From positions 868,001 through 932,000 of the forward strand of contig NZ_CP084266.1 in the NCBI RefSeq assembly GCF_022879595.1: 64,000 bases of DNA, written 5' to 3'. Position numbers and translations under genes: made by a program. Each line of letters begins with the position of its first letter. Within the stretch, counting starts at the first letter, position 1. The notes beneath the pieces are model-generated. The model made no database searches. It had not been told where the DNA came from and saw nothing but the letters and a program-made list of their open reading frames with translations. The DNA is from Caballeronia sp. Lep1P3 (GTDB taxonomy: Bacteria; Pseudomonadota; Gammaproteobacteria; Burkholderiales; Burkholderiaceae). This document shows, one piece after another, positions 27,288 through 36,276 of the stretch.

Positions 27288-27887
27288 ATGAAAATCGCTG
27301 TCATCGGCGCGACCGGCACGGTCGGCCGGGCCGTCTGCGCCGAACTGAAACCCCGTCACGAAGTCATCGAAATCGGTGCGACGCGCGGCGCGCATCGCGT
27401 CGATCTGCTCGATCCCGCCAGCATCGCACGCCTGTTCGAAAGCATTGGCCGCGTCGATGCGATCGTCGCCACGGCGGGCCATGTGCACTTCGGCGAGCTT
27501 GTCGCGATGACGCCCGAGCAATTCCGCCTCGGACTCGACGACAAACTCATGGGACAGGTCAATCTCGTGCTGACCGCGCGCGATCATCTGAACGATGGCG
27601 GCTCCTTCACGCTGACGAGCGGCATCGTCGGCGCGGAACCGATCCGGCAAGGCGCGAGCGCGGCGGCCGTGAACGGCGCCATCGAAGGCTTCGTGCGCGG
27701 CGCGGCCATCGAACTGCCGCGCGGGCTGCGCATCAACGCCGTCAGTCCGACGATGCTCGAAGAAGCGCGCGAGAGCTTCGGGCCGTATTTTCGCGGCTTC
27801 GAGGCGGCAAGCGGCGCGCGCGTGGCGCTTGCGTATAGCCGCAGCGTCGAGGGCGCGGAAACGGGGCGCGTGTACAAAGTGCACTGA
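27288..27887 (+). CDS. short-chain dehydrogenase/reductase, small form
   Basis: A 199-aa SDR with an N-terminal nucleotide-binding motif VIGATGTVGRAV and the NAG-like VATAGHVHFGEL. The active-site region SFTLTSGIVG...AAAVNGAIEGF has Ser but no classical YxxxK (Asn replaces Tyr in the GAIEGF area), typical of the short YwnB/short-chain dehydrogenase group of about 200 aa. Substrate unknown. ATG 27288 chosen. It ends 52 bases before the GNAT gene. Confidence 0.85.
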   Translation: MKIAVIGATGTVGRAVCAELKPRHEVIEIGATRGAHRVDLLDPASIARLFESIGRVDAIVATAGHVHFGELVAMTPEQFRLGLDDKLMGQVNLVLTARDHLNDGGSFTLTSGIVGAEPIRQGASAAAVNGAIEGFVRGAAIELPRGLRINAVSPTMLEEARESFGPYFRGFEAASGARVALAYSRSVEGAETGRVYKVH

Positions 27888-27939
27888 CCGCGCATCGCGT
27901 ATGCTCGGCGCTTCGAACCAAGAAGCGTGGAGCGGCGCG

Positions 27940-28365
27940 ATGCAATGGACCCGGGAGGCGTACCGCGTGAGCACGGACATCGATACCTTCGATTTCCAAG
28001 TCGTGCACCGGTATTTGAGCGAAGTGGCGTACTGTTCGCCGGGCATCGCGCGCGAAAAAGTGGAGCGCGCGGCGCGCGGCTCGCTCGCGTTCGGCCTCTT
28101 TCTGCACGAGCGGCAGATCGGCTACGCGCGCATGATCACGGATGCCGCGACCTTCGCCTATCTCGCGGATGTCTTCGTGCTGCCGGAGCATCAGGGCGCG
28201 GGCCTCGGCACCTGGATGATGCAGTGCGTGCTGGCGCATCCCGACCTGCAAGGGCTGCGCCGCATGATGCTCGTCACATCCGACGCGCACGGGCTTTACG
28301 CGCGCTTCGGCTTTCATGCGCCCGCGCATCCCGAGCGGATCATGGAGAAGACCGGCGCGCCCTGA
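27940..28365 (+). CDS. GNAT-family N-acetyltransferase
   Basis: A 141-aa acetyltransferase. Acetyl-CoA site: FVLPEHQGAGLGTWMMQ (the Q/RxxGxG/A motif), preceded by YARMITDAATFAYLADV and followed by RRMMLVTSDAHGLYARFGF. The start at ATG 27940 has GGAG 6 bases upstream; an in-frame ATG at 27901 is less well supported. Substrate not predictable. Confidence 0.88.
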   Translation: MQWTREAYRVSTDIDTFDFQVVHRYLSEVAYCSPGIAREKVERAARGSLAFGLFLHERQIGYARMITDAATFAYLADVFVLPEHQGAGLGTWMMQCVLAHPDLQGLRRMMLVTSDAHGLYARFGFHAPAHPERIMEKTGAP

Positions 28366-28368
28366 GGC

Positions 28369-29310
28369 TCAACCGCCCCTCGCGCCCTGCGTATTCACGT
28401 ACAGCGAATAGAGTCCGTGGCTCGCCGCCATGAACAGCCGGTTGCGATGCCGTCCGCCGAAGCACACGTTCGCGCACCGCTCCGGCAGATCGATGTGCCC
28501 GATCGCCTCGCCCTCCGGCGTGAAGACGCGCACGCCGTCGAGTTCCGGCTCGCCCATGCCCCAGCCGCACCACAGATTGCCGTGCACATCGACGCGAAAG
28601 CCATCCGGCGTGCCCGGACCGGCGTCGATGACCACGCGCCGGTTGCCGAGCGCGCGGCCGCCGTCCTGCACGTCGAACGCGTAGATCTTGCGCGGCGTCG
28701 AACGCGATTCGACGACATACAGCACCGATTCGTCCGGCGAAAACGCCAGCCCGTTCGGGCCGATGAAATCGTCGATCATCACCGTTGTTTCGCCGCTCTG
28801 CGCGTCGACGCGATACACGCACGGCTTCTGTTCCGGCGCCTGCCGCTCGCCTTCGTAGAAGCCGTCGATGCCGAAGGTCGGATCGCTGAACCAGATCGAT
28901 CCATCCGACTTCACGACGACATCGTTCGGCGAATTGAGCGGCTTGCCGTCGTAGCGATCCGCGATCACGGTGATCGAGCCGTCGTATTCGGTGCGCGTCA
29001 CGCGCCGCGTCAGATGCTCGCACGTCACGAGCCGGCCTTCGCGGTCGCGCGTGTTGCCGTTCGCGTTGTTCGACGGCTTGCGGAACACGCCGACCTGCCC
29101 GCTCTCCTCGTCCCAGCGCAGGATGCGGTTGTTCGGGATGTCGCTCCATAGCACGTAGCGGCTATCGCCGAACCACACCGGCCCTTCCGACCAGCGCGCG
29201 CCCTGATAGAGACACTCCACCGATGCGGACGCGATGCGCAGCGCATTGAAGCGCGGATCGAGCACGCGGACGGCGGGGTCGGGATAGCGGCGGTCGGAGG
29301 GAGTCGTCAT
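28369..29310 (-). CDS. SMP-30/gluconolactonase-family sugar lactonase
   Basis: A 313-aa six-bladed beta-propeller lactonase. Metal ligands typical of the family are visible: Glu in ARWSEGPVWF, Asn in PLNSPNDVVVKSDGSIWF, Asn in FIGPNGLAFSPDES and Asp in GPGTPDGFRVDVHGNLW. It hydrolyses aldonolactones to aldonic acids. Its start lies 28 bases after the aldehyde dehydrogenase stop on the same strand, so the two probably act in one oxidative sugar pathway. Confidence 0.92.
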   Translation of the reverse strand: MTTPSDRRYPDPAVRVLDPRFNALRIASASVECLYQGARWSEGPVWFGDSRYVLWSDIPNNRILRWDEESGQVGVFRKPSNNANGNTRDREGRLVTCEHLTRRVTRTEYDGSITVIADRYDGKPLNSPNDVVVKSDGSIWFSDPTFGIDGFYEGERQAPEQKPCVYRVDAQSGETTVMIDDFIGPNGLAFSPDESVLYVVESRSTPRKIYAFDVQDGGRALGNRRVVIDAGPGTPDGFRVDVHGNLWCGWGMGEPELDGVRVFTPEGEAIGHIDLPERCANVCFGGRHRNRLFMAASHGLYSLYVNTQGARGG

Positions 29311-29338
29311 CGTATGTCCTCGTAGAAAGAAGCGGCGG

Positions 29339-30916
29339 TCAGTTCGGGCCTAGTTCGCCGTCGCGCAGGCGCCAGAGATTGAGCGGATTTTCGTCCGCGA
29401 GCGCCTCGGGCAAGAGCGCCGCCGGCAAGTCCTGATAGCACACCGGCCGGAGAAACCGCTCGATGGCCATCGCGCCGACCGAGGTCGAGCGGCCATCGGA
29501 GGTCGCCGGGAACGGGCCGCCGTGGACCATCGCATACGACACCTCGACGCCCGTCGGAAAGCCGTTCGCGAGAATCCGCCCGACCTTGCGTTCGAGCACC
29601 GGCAAGAGACGCCGCGCAAGTTCGATGTCGTCGTTGTCCATGAGAAGCGTCGCGGTGAGCTGGCCTTCGAGCCGCCGCGCGACCGCGATCATCTGGTCCT
29701 CGTCCTCGCACGCGACGATCACCGAGGTCGGCCCGAAAATCTCGTCCGCGAGTTGCGGCGTCGCGAGAAACTGCTCCGCGCTCACGCGATACAGCGCCGG
29801 CAACGCCGCGCTCGCCGCCTCCGTCTTCTTGCCGGTCGCGATGCGCTCCGCGCCCGAGCCGTCGCGCTGCCGAATGCCGTCGTCGTAAGCGGCGGCGATT
29901 TGCGGAGTCAGCATCGTCTGCGCGTCCTTCTTTTCGAGCGCCGCCGACGCGTGATCGACGAAAGCGTCCAGCTTCGCGTCCGCGAGCGCGAACACGATGC
30001 CCGGGTTCGTGCAGAACTGCCCGACGCCGAGCGCCACCGAATCGATGAAGCCCGACGCGAGCGCCTCGCCGCCCGTCGCGAGCGCGCCCGGCAGCGCGAA
30101 CACCGGGTTCACGCTGCTCATTTCGGCGAAAACGGGAATCGGCTCGGCGCGCTTCGCCGCGATTTCCGCGAGCGCGAGTCCGCCGCGCCGCGATCCGGTG
30201 AAGCCGACCGCCTTGATTGCCGGATGCGCGACGAGCGCCTCGCCGATCGCATTGCCGGCGCCGACGACGAGCGAAAACACGCCTTCCGGCAAGCCCGTGT
30301 CGGCGACGGCCTTCTGCACCGCGCGCCCGACGAGTTCGGACGTTCCGAGATGCGCCAGATGCGACTTCACGACCACCGGGCAGCCGGCCGCGAACGCCGC
30401 CGCCGTATCGCCGCCAGCGACCGAAAACGCGAGCGGAAAGTTGCTCGCGCCGAACACCGCGACGGGACCGACGGGAATCTTCTGCAAGCGAAGATCGGGG
30501 CGCGGAACCGGCTTGCGCTCCGGCTGCGCGGAATCGAGCGTCGCGGTAAGCCAGCGGCCTTCGCGCACGAGCGACGCGAACAGGCGCAACTGCGCGACCG
30601 TGCGGGCGCGCTCGCCTTCGAGCCGCGCCTTCGCGAGCGCGGATTCCGCCTGCGCGCGCTCGATCAGCGCATCCCCGAGTCCGACGATGTTGTCCGCGAT
30701 CGCCTCCAGAAATTGCGCCCGCGTTTCGAGCGGCGCGTGCCGGAACGGATCGAACGCGGCGTCGGCGAGTTCGCAGGCGCGCGCGACTTCCGCCGCGCCG
30801 CCGCCGCCGAATACCGGCTCCATTTCGACGTTGCGCGCGGGATCGAATGCGCGCAGCGTCGCGTCGGCGCCTCGCACGGCCGTTGCGCCAATCAGCATTT
30901 CTCCGGTGATCTTCAT
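29339..30916 (-). CDS. NADP-dependent aldehyde dehydrogenase (2,5-dioxovalerate / alpha-ketoglutaric semialdehyde type)
   Basis: A 525-aa ALDH. Motifs: GPVAVFGASNFPLAFSVAGGD (cofactor and Asn), GFTGSRRGG, catalytic Glu in VPVFAEMSSVNPVF (VPVF is IPVF here) and catalytic Cys in GVGQFCTNPG. The long form with the MSSVNPVF signature matches ketoglutarate semialdehyde dehydrogenases of oxidative pentose and hexarate catabolism. ATG 30916 chosen; the upstream frame lacks homology. First gene of a pair with the SMP-30 lactonase. Confidence 0.92.
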   Translation of the reverse strand: MKITGEMLIGATAVRGADATLRAFDPARNVEMEPVFGGGGAAEVARACELADAAFDPFRHAPLETRAQFLEAIADNIVGLGDALIERAQAESALAKARLEGERARTVAQLRLFASLVREGRWLTATLDSAQPERKPVPRPDLRLQKIPVGPVAVFGASNFPLAFSVAGGDTAAAFAAGCPVVVKSHLAHLGTSELVGRAVQKAVADTGLPEGVFSLVVGAGNAIGEALVAHPAIKAVGFTGSRRGGLALAEIAAKRAEPIPVFAEMSSVNPVFALPGALATGGEALASGFIDSVALGVGQFCTNPGIVFALADAKLDAFVDHASAALEKKDAQTMLTPQIAAAYDDGIRQRDGSGAERIATGKKTEAASAALPALYRVSAEQFLATPQLADEIFGPTSVIVACEDEDQMIAVARRLEGQLTATLLMDNDDIELARRLLPVLERKVGRILANGFPTGVEVSYAMVHGGPFPATSDGRSTSVGAMAIERFLRPVCYQDLPAALLPEALADENPLNLWRLRDGELGPN

Positions 30917-31037
30917 GTGATGTCTCCGTGCTGAGTGCCGCCGCGCGCGCGTTGCCTCGGGCGGTCGGCAGAGGGTGTGGGATGCGGAGGACGCATTGCG
31001 CATGCCGCCCCCGTCAGGCGCGTATTGTTCGACGCGC

Positions 31038-32621
31038 TCAGGCCTTTCCCACTTTCCGGAACGTGATGTGGCCGATCCGCCGCACGAGCAGCGCCGCGAC
31101 GAGCGCGGCCACGCCCGTCAACATCACGCCGATATGCACCGACTGCACGAGCGCGTCGCGGGCGGCGTCTAAGAGCGCGGGCGCATCCAGCCCGGCGGCG
31201 CGCAAATCGCGCAGCAGCGTGTCGCGCAACGCCTCGTCGACGAGAATACGCGGGTCTGCGAAGCGCGGCTGCCATTGCGCCGACGCGTTCGCGCCGAGCA
31301 CGCTGATCGTGCGCGTGACGACGCTCGCGTAATGATGCGCGACGATCGTCCCGACGATGCTCGTGCCCAGCATCCCGCCGACCATGCGCGTGGATTGCAG
31401 CAGCGCCGTCGTGATGCCGAAGCGCTCCCGCCCCGCGATCTCCTGCCCGAACACGTTCATGTTGTTCAGTACGAAGCCGAGTCCGACGCCGACCGCCGCC
31501 ATCGGCAACTCGATCCACAGATGCCGCGTCGATGCGCGCGCGAACGCCAGCGCGAACGAGGCGACGAAGAGCAGCGAGAAGCCGATCGTCAGGATCATCG
31601 TCGGCTTGCGAAGATGAATCACGATGCGCGTATTGACGAAGCTGCCGATCGCGATGCACGCGGCGATCGGCGTCGCGAGAAGGCCCGCGTCCTGCGGCGA
31701 GAGGCCGAAGCCGCCTTGCAGCAGCAGCGGCGCGAAGAAGATCAGCGAGAACATCACGAAGCCCGCGAGAAACGACAGCGTGAAGAGCGTGACGAGGTGC
31801 GGATCGCGGAAGATGTCGAGCGGAATGATCGGGTGCGTCGCGCGCCGCTCGCAGACGAGAAGCGCCGCCGCGCCCGCCGCCACCGCGCAGCCGAGCGCGA
31901 TGTTGCCGCCCGACAAGCCGGTCTTCGGCACCGACTCGATCAGCGCCTGAAACCCGCCGAGGACGAGCGCGACGAGCACCGCGCCGAGCCAGTCGATTTT
32001 CACGCTGCCTTCGCGCGGCCGGTGCAGATTCGGCAGATGCGACCAGATGAAGTACAGCGCCGCCGCGCCGACCGGCAGATTGATGAGAAAGGTCGAGCGC
32101 CAGCCCCAGTGCTGGCTCATCCATCCGCCGAGCGACGGGCCCGCCGCCGTGCCGATGCCGTAGGCGGCCGCCAGCACGACTTGCCAGCGCACGCGCGTGC
32201 GCGGATCGGGAAACAAATCGGGGATCGCCGCGAACGCGGTGCCGACCATCATGCCGCCGCCGACGCCCTGCAGCCCGCGCCCGAGCGCAAGGAACAGCAT
32301 GGTCGGCGCGAGTCCGCAAAGCACGGAGGCGACCGTGAACGTGATGACCGCCGCGATCACGAAGCGCTTGCGGCCGAAATAGTCGCCGAGCCGTCCGAAC
32401 ACCGGCACGGTGACGACCGACGCGAGCAGATAGGCGCTCGCGATCCACGCGTAATACTCGAAGCCGTGCAGTTCCGCGACGATCGACGGCAGCGCCGTGC
32501 TCACGACCGTCTGATCCAGCGCGACCAGCATGTTGACGAGCCCGATGCCGAGCATCGCGTAGAGGGCGGTTCTGAACGCAAGCGCGTGCGGCTGGGCGTC
32601 GGTGGTGCGGGCGTCGGTCAT
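31038..32621 (-). CDS. MFS drug efflux transporter, DHA2 (EmrB/QacA) family
   Basis: A 527-aa protein with 14 predicted membrane segments. DHA2 motifs: LDQTVVSTALPSIVAEL in TM1, GRLGDYFGRKRFVIAA (motif A), LQGVGGGMMVGTAFAAIPDLF and motif C-like AYGIGTAAGPSLGGWMSQHWGWRSTFLINLPVG. No membrane-fusion partner (EmrA/HlyD) next to it. It precedes an unrelated divergent UspA gene. Substrate unknown. Confidence 0.93.
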   Translation of the reverse strand: MTDARTTDAQPHALAFRTALYAMLGIGLVNMLVALDQTVVSTALPSIVAELHGFEYYAWIASAYLLASVVTVPVFGRLGDYFGRKRFVIAAVITFTVASVLCGLAPTMLFLALGRGLQGVGGGMMVGTAFAAIPDLFPDPRTRVRWQVVLAAAYGIGTAAGPSLGGWMSQHWGWRSTFLINLPVGAAALYFIWSHLPNLHRPREGSVKIDWLGAVLVALVLGGFQALIESVPKTGLSGGNIALGCAVAAGAAALLVCERRATHPIIPLDIFRDPHLVTLFTLSFLAGFVMFSLIFFAPLLLQGGFGLSPQDAGLLATPIAACIAIGSFVNTRIVIHLRKPTMILTIGFSLLFVASFALAFARASTRHLWIELPMAAVGVGLGFVLNNMNVFGQEIAGRERFGITTALLQSTRMVGGMLGTSIVGTIVAHHYASVVTRTISVLGANASAQWQPRFADPRILVDEALRDTLLRDLRAAGLDAPALLDAARDALVQSVHIGVMLTGVAALVAALLVRRIGHITFRKVGKA

Positions 32622-32782
32622 GCGGCTGTGTTAAGCGGGCGCTTAGTCGGTGGAGACTGAATTGTACGGTGTCGCTTGCGGCGAATCGACTCATCGCAAA
32701 AATGGCCGGGTCGCGGGACGCTTCGCAGCGATATGCTGCAACGGCATCGGCATCCCGCCAACGGTCGAGGAGAAAGCACGCC

Positions 32783-33256
32783 ATGTTCAATCGCATCATC
32801 GTCGCCATCGACGGCAGCCGCACTTCGCAGCGCGCGTTTCAGGCCGCGCTCGATCTCGCGGTCACGCATCGGTCCGTCCTTCAGCCTTATTACGTCGTCG
32901 AACACGGTCCGATGTTTCTCGACGTGCCCGGCTACGATCCCTCGGCGCTGCAAACGCGGCTTGCGGAGCAAGGCAGTTCGCTCGCGCGCGAAGCCGCCGA
33001 CGCGATGAAGGCGCGCGGCGTTGCGGGCGAAGTCGTGACCGCCGACGCCACTGCGAGCGACGATGTCGCCACGCTCATCATCTCCGCCGCCAGCAGATTC
33101 AATGCCGACCTGCTCGTCATGGGCACGCACGGGCGCAAGGGCGTGCAAAGGCTGATTCTCGGCAGCGTGGCGGAGCGTTGCCTGCGTCAGGCCAACTTGC
33201 CGGTGCTGCTGATCCCATCGGCGGCAGCGACTCCTGACGCCGCGAATACCGCATGA
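32783..33256 (+). CDS. universal stress protein (UspA family)
   Basis: A 157-aa single-domain Usp with the start FNRIIVAIDGSRTSQRAFQAALDLA and the ATP-binding motif GTHGRKGVQRLILGSVAERCLRQANLPVLLI (G-x2-G-x9-G-S/T). ATP-binding Usp proteins help cells under stress and low oxygen. It lies 103 bases before an FNR-like regulator on the same strand, in agreement with oxygen-linked control. GAGGAGAAAG precedes the ATG. Confidence 0.93.
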   Translation: MFNRIIVAIDGSRTSQRAFQAALDLAVTHRSVLQPYYVVEHGPMFLDVPGYDPSALQTRLAEQGSSLAREAADAMKARGVAGEVVTADATASDDVATLIISAASRFNADLLVMGTHGRKGVQRLILGSVAERCLRQANLPVLLIPSAAATPDAANTA

Positions 33257-33331
33257 TGCGAACGGCTGGCAAGCATGGCAGGCGCGGCATTTTTTCGCGG
33301 GGACGCGAACGCCTGCTATGGGACAATCGTT

Positions 33332-33345
33332 TTGTCATTTATCAA
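33332..33345 (+). promoter_or_regulatory. FNR-type box just upstream of the FNR-like gene
   Basis: TTGTCATTTATCAA matches TTGAT-N4-ATCAA at 8 of 10 defined positions, with a perfect right half-site. It ends 14 bases before the ATG at 33360, overlapping the ribosome-binding region. This place fits autorepression by the encoded regulator. Confidence 0.55.
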
Positions 33346-33359
33346 AAACGAAGCCCGCC

Positions 33360-34082
33360 ATGTCCGATTCGACTCGCACCCGACGCCCGGCAGCGCACTG
33401 TTCGAGCTGCGCCATGCGCCACCTCTGCATGCCCGAAGGCCTCTGCGCGAAGGACGTCTCCAAGCTCGAACACATCATCTCGGTCACGCGCAAGATCCGC
33501 CGGGGCGACGCGCTCTTTCGCACCGGCGACGCCTTCGACTCGCTGTACGCGGTGCGCTCCGGCTCGCTCAAAACCGTCGTCACGCATGACGGCAGCCGCG
33601 ACGGCGGGCGCGAACGCGTCGTCGGCCTGTTGCTCGCGGGCGACGCGCTCGGTCTCGACGGCATCGGCGAAGGCCGGCATACGTGCGACGCCATCGCGCT
33701 CGAAGACAGTTCGGTCTGCGTCGTTCCCTACGCCCTCTTCGAGCGCGTGTGCCGCGAGACGGACGCCCTGCAGCGGCGCATGCACCGCATGCTCGGGCAG
33801 GCCATCAATCGCGAGGCGGATCATGTCGTGCGGCTCGGCATGTTGCGCGCGGACGAACGCGTCGCGCGCCTGTTGCTGGACATATCAGCGCGGCTCGCCC
33901 GGCGCGGTTATGCCGCCGCCGAATTCACGATGCGAATGACGCGCGACGACATCGGCAGCTATCTCGGCATGACGCTCGAAACGGTGAGCCGCACGCTCTC
34001 GCGCTTCGACAAGCTCGGGCTGATCGAAGCGCAGGGCAAATCGATCCGTATCCGCGATTTCGACCGCCTGCGCGAAATCTGA
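33360..34082 (+). CDS. FNR-like oxygen-sensing Crp/Fnr regulator (copy 1)
   Basis: A 240-aa Crp/Fnr protein. The N-terminal HCSSCAMRHLCMPEGLC gives the CxxCx5C cluster (Cys14, Cys17, Cys23), and Cys120 in EDSSVCVVPY corresponds to Cys122 of E. coli FNR, so a 4Fe-4S cluster is likely. A cAMP-like beta-roll follows, then a long dimer helix (ALQRRMHRMLGQAINREADHVV) and an HTH with DDIGSYLGMTLETVSRTLSRF; the recognition helix keeps E--SR of FNR. ATG 33360 chosen because it fits the known N-terminus. Probably controls oxygen-dependent genes including UspA. Confidence 0.93.
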   Translation: MSDSTRTRRPAAHCSSCAMRHLCMPEGLCAKDVSKLEHIISVTRKIRRGDALFRTGDAFDSLYAVRSGSLKTVVTHDGSRDGGRERVVGLLLAGDALGLDGIGEGRHTCDAIALEDSSVCVVPYALFERVCRETDALQRRMHRMLGQAINREADHVVRLGMLRADERVARLLLDISARLARRGYAAAEFTMRMTRDDIGSYLGMTLETVSRTLSRFDKLGLIEAQGKSIRIRDFDRLREI

Positions 34083-34156
34083 CATTTCCCCTTCAAACGA
34101 TGCCGGCGCGCGCGCGCCGGTTCCCTCCCTCTAAAAGAAGGCCGCCGATAAAGCGG

Positions 34157-34173
34157 TTGGCACGCGCCTCGCT
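34157..34173 (+). promoter_or_regulatory. sigma-54-like promoter upstream of EgtB-like gene
   Basis: TTGGCACGCGCCTCGCT: a full TTGGCACG -24 element and TCGCT in the -12 element, GG (34159-34160) and GC (34171-34172) 12 bases apart. Predicted transcription start near 34184, 64 bases before the ATG at 34248. Confidence 0.4.
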
Positions 34174-34247
34174 AGGCATTAGTCTTTTCGGTTGCTTTAT
34201 TGCTCGTGCCTTGCACGGCATTTGACCTGCCACGGAGACTGAGCGAA

Positions 34248-35549
34248 ATGAATCGCGAACCTTCCCTGCGTCATCCGCTGCTCGACCGCCTCGCCGAAGC
34301 ACGCCGCGTCACCGACGAGCTTTTCGACATCGTCAGGCGCGAGCATCTGTATGACCGGCCGATTGCCGAGCGGCATCGCATCGTGTTTTACATCGGGCAT
34401 CTGGAAGCCTTCGACCGCAATCTGTTCGATCAGCGCCTATTCCATCTTCCGAGCCCCAACCCTGCCAACGACCAGCTTTTCGCGTTCGGCATCGATCCGG
34501 TGGACGGCGGCTTGCCGGCGGATCAGCCGGCCGACTGGCCGTCGCTCGACGAAGTGGCGGCTTACAAGGCGAAAGCGCGCGCGGACATCGACGCGCGCCT
34601 CGACCCGATCCGGCTCGTCGCGCAGCCGGTGAGCACCGATGAAACGCCCGCGAAACTGCTCGAAGTGGCGATCGAACACCGGTTGATGCACGCGGAAACG
34701 CTCGCGTACATGCTGCATCAATTGCCGGTCGATAGAAAAATTGCACCCGCCGACGCCGCCTCGGAGCGCACCTCCGCCCGCGCGCTCGTGCACGAAACGG
34801 TGCGCGTGCCCGCCGGCACCGCGACGCTGGGGTTGTCGCGCGAAAGCGGACGCTTCGGCTGGGACAACGAGTTCGGCGAAATCGAAGTAGACGTGCCGGC
34901 ATTCGGCATCGACCGTTACATGGTGACGAACGGCGATTACCTGCGCTTCATCGATGCGGGCGGTTACTGGAACCGCCGCTACTGGAGCGACGACGACTGG
35001 GCGTGGAAGGAGCAGCAGCGCATTGCGCATCCCGCGTTCTGGATTCCCGGCGACGAAGCCGACAGCCCCGACGCCGGCTGGAAGCTGCGCACGATGTTCG
35101 AGGAGATCGCGCTTCCGCTCGACTGGCCGGTCTACGTGAGCTATGCCGAGGCCAGGGCCTACGCGCGCTGGGCCGGCAAGCGGCTGCCGACGGAGGCGCA
35201 ATGGCAGCGCGCGGCCATCGGCGCGCCGCACGTCGCGGAAGGCAACTTCGATTTTCGACGCTGGGACCCGACGCCCGTGCAGGCGCATCCGGAGAATCGG
35301 AGTGCGTTCGGCGTCGAAGGCCAGTTTGGCAACGGCTGGGAATGGACTTCGACGACCTTCGGTCCGCTCGACGGCTTCGAGCCGTTTCCGTTCTATCTCG
35401 GCTATTCGGCGAATTTCTTCGACGGCAAGCACTTCGTCATGAAGGGCGGCTCACCGCGCACGGCGGCGTGCATGTTGCGGCCGAGCTTTCGCAACTGGTT
35501 TCAGGGGCATTATCAGTATGTGTATGCGGGGTTTCGGTGCGTGGAGTGA
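34248..35549 (+). CDS. EgtB-like non-heme iron sulfoxide synthase family protein (DinB + FGE-sulfatase domains)
   Basis: A 433-aa two-domain protein. The N-terminal DinB-like helical bundle has His51 in FYIGHLEAFDRN and the HxxxHxE motif EHRLMHAETL (His144, His148, Glu150), matching the three-His iron site of EgtB. The C-terminal FGE-sulfatase domain (about 185-433) has WDNEFGEIEVDVPAFGIDRYMVTNGDYLRFI, RLPTEAQWQRAA and the end KGGSPRT...RPSFRNWFQ...YAGFRCV. EgtB joins hercynine and gamma-glutamylcysteine in ergothioneine synthesis; no EgtD or other egt gene is nearby, so the substrate may differ. Confidence 0.88.
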   Translation: MNREPSLRHPLLDRLAEARRVTDELFDIVRREHLYDRPIAERHRIVFYIGHLEAFDRNLFDQRLFHLPSPNPANDQLFAFGIDPVDGGLPADQPADWPSLDEVAAYKAKARADIDARLDPIRLVAQPVSTDETPAKLLEVAIEHRLMHAETLAYMLHQLPVDRKIAPADAASERTSARALVHETVRVPAGTATLGLSRESGRFGWDNEFGEIEVDVPAFGIDRYMVTNGDYLRFIDAGGYWNRRYWSDDDWAWKEQQRIAHPAFWIPGDEADSPDAGWKLRTMFEEIALPLDWPVYVSYAEARAYARWAGKRLPTEAQWQRAAIGAPHVAEGNFDFRRWDPTPVQAHPENRSAFGVEGQFGNGWEWTSTTFGPLDGFEPFPFYLGYSANFFDGKHFVMKGGSPRTAACMLRPSFRNWFQGHYQYVYAGFRCVE

Positions 35550-36276
35550 GTGACAACTGCGAAGCGTGATCCGCTCCGCGGATTGTCGAGCCGGTACTGC
35601 GCGTCGCGCGGGGCCGGATTGTTCGTCGTCGGTCTCTGATGCTTTGTGTTTCGGCAATTACTGGCTGAGGCTTCGGCACCGCCGCTTCGTCGCTCCAGTC
35701 TTCGTGGAGCGTGGTTGCCGCCCACCATGCGTCCATACGTGTACCAAACGCACGGAGGTCCGCGCAGTGTGACTGCGCGTCGATCACCCCTTCCATGTAT
35801 GCAAACTCGGCGCCGCGACGCATGCGGTCGCGACTTCGGTTTCTCTGCGCGCGGAATTGGCGCTTGGCTAACACCCGAGTGGCGACGCAGCCGCAGAGCG
35901 CGGTTAGGAACAGGAACAGAAATAAAAAATCAGCCACGCCGAGTCTTCCGGAACGTTACTTGGCTGCAAGATTATGCGCACTCAATGAGCCGAGAATGAG
36001 CGAGCGTGTCATATCGGGAGCGCGGCATAGGGAAATGAAACCCTGCTTATGCTTGAACCCCGTATTCCGTCGGAGATCGCCGGGAGCATGAAGATCATCG
36101 CGGCAAGCAAACGCTTCCACGGCATCTCGATACGGCGACTGACGACACTCGGTGCGCATTGTCGCGTAGACAGATTCGGCCACTCATGCCACTGATAGAA
36201 ACTTAGTCGCCCGGAGACGAGATTGTGCAGTGGCTTCCTGCAGGCTGCACAGAAGACCAAGCGCGTCGCCCGTCCA
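35550..36276. other. gene-poor region between EgtB-like and MarR genes
   Basis: About 727 bases without a gene I can support. A minus-strand frame from 35937 begins with a plausible membrane segment (MADFLFLFLFLTALCGC) followed by basic residues, but it runs on into the 3' end of the EgtB-like gene in antisense and has no recognised family. If real, it would be a small membrane-anchored protein. Other short frames look random; GC is lower than in flanking genes, so a decayed insert is possible. Confidence 0.4.

Noticed and set aside
32676..32689. TTGCGGCGAATCGA upstream of uspA as an FNR box
   Set aside because: Only about 7 of 10 defined positions match and neither half-site is complete.
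34104..34121. Self-complementary GC stretch after the first FNR-like gene as a terminator
   Set aside because: It is an alternating CG palindrome with no loop and no U-tract; likely compositional.
35437..35937. Minus-strand 166-codon frame with a membrane-like start
   Set aside because: More than a fifth of it is antisense to the EgtB-like gene and no homologous family is recognised; not strong enough to list as a gene.
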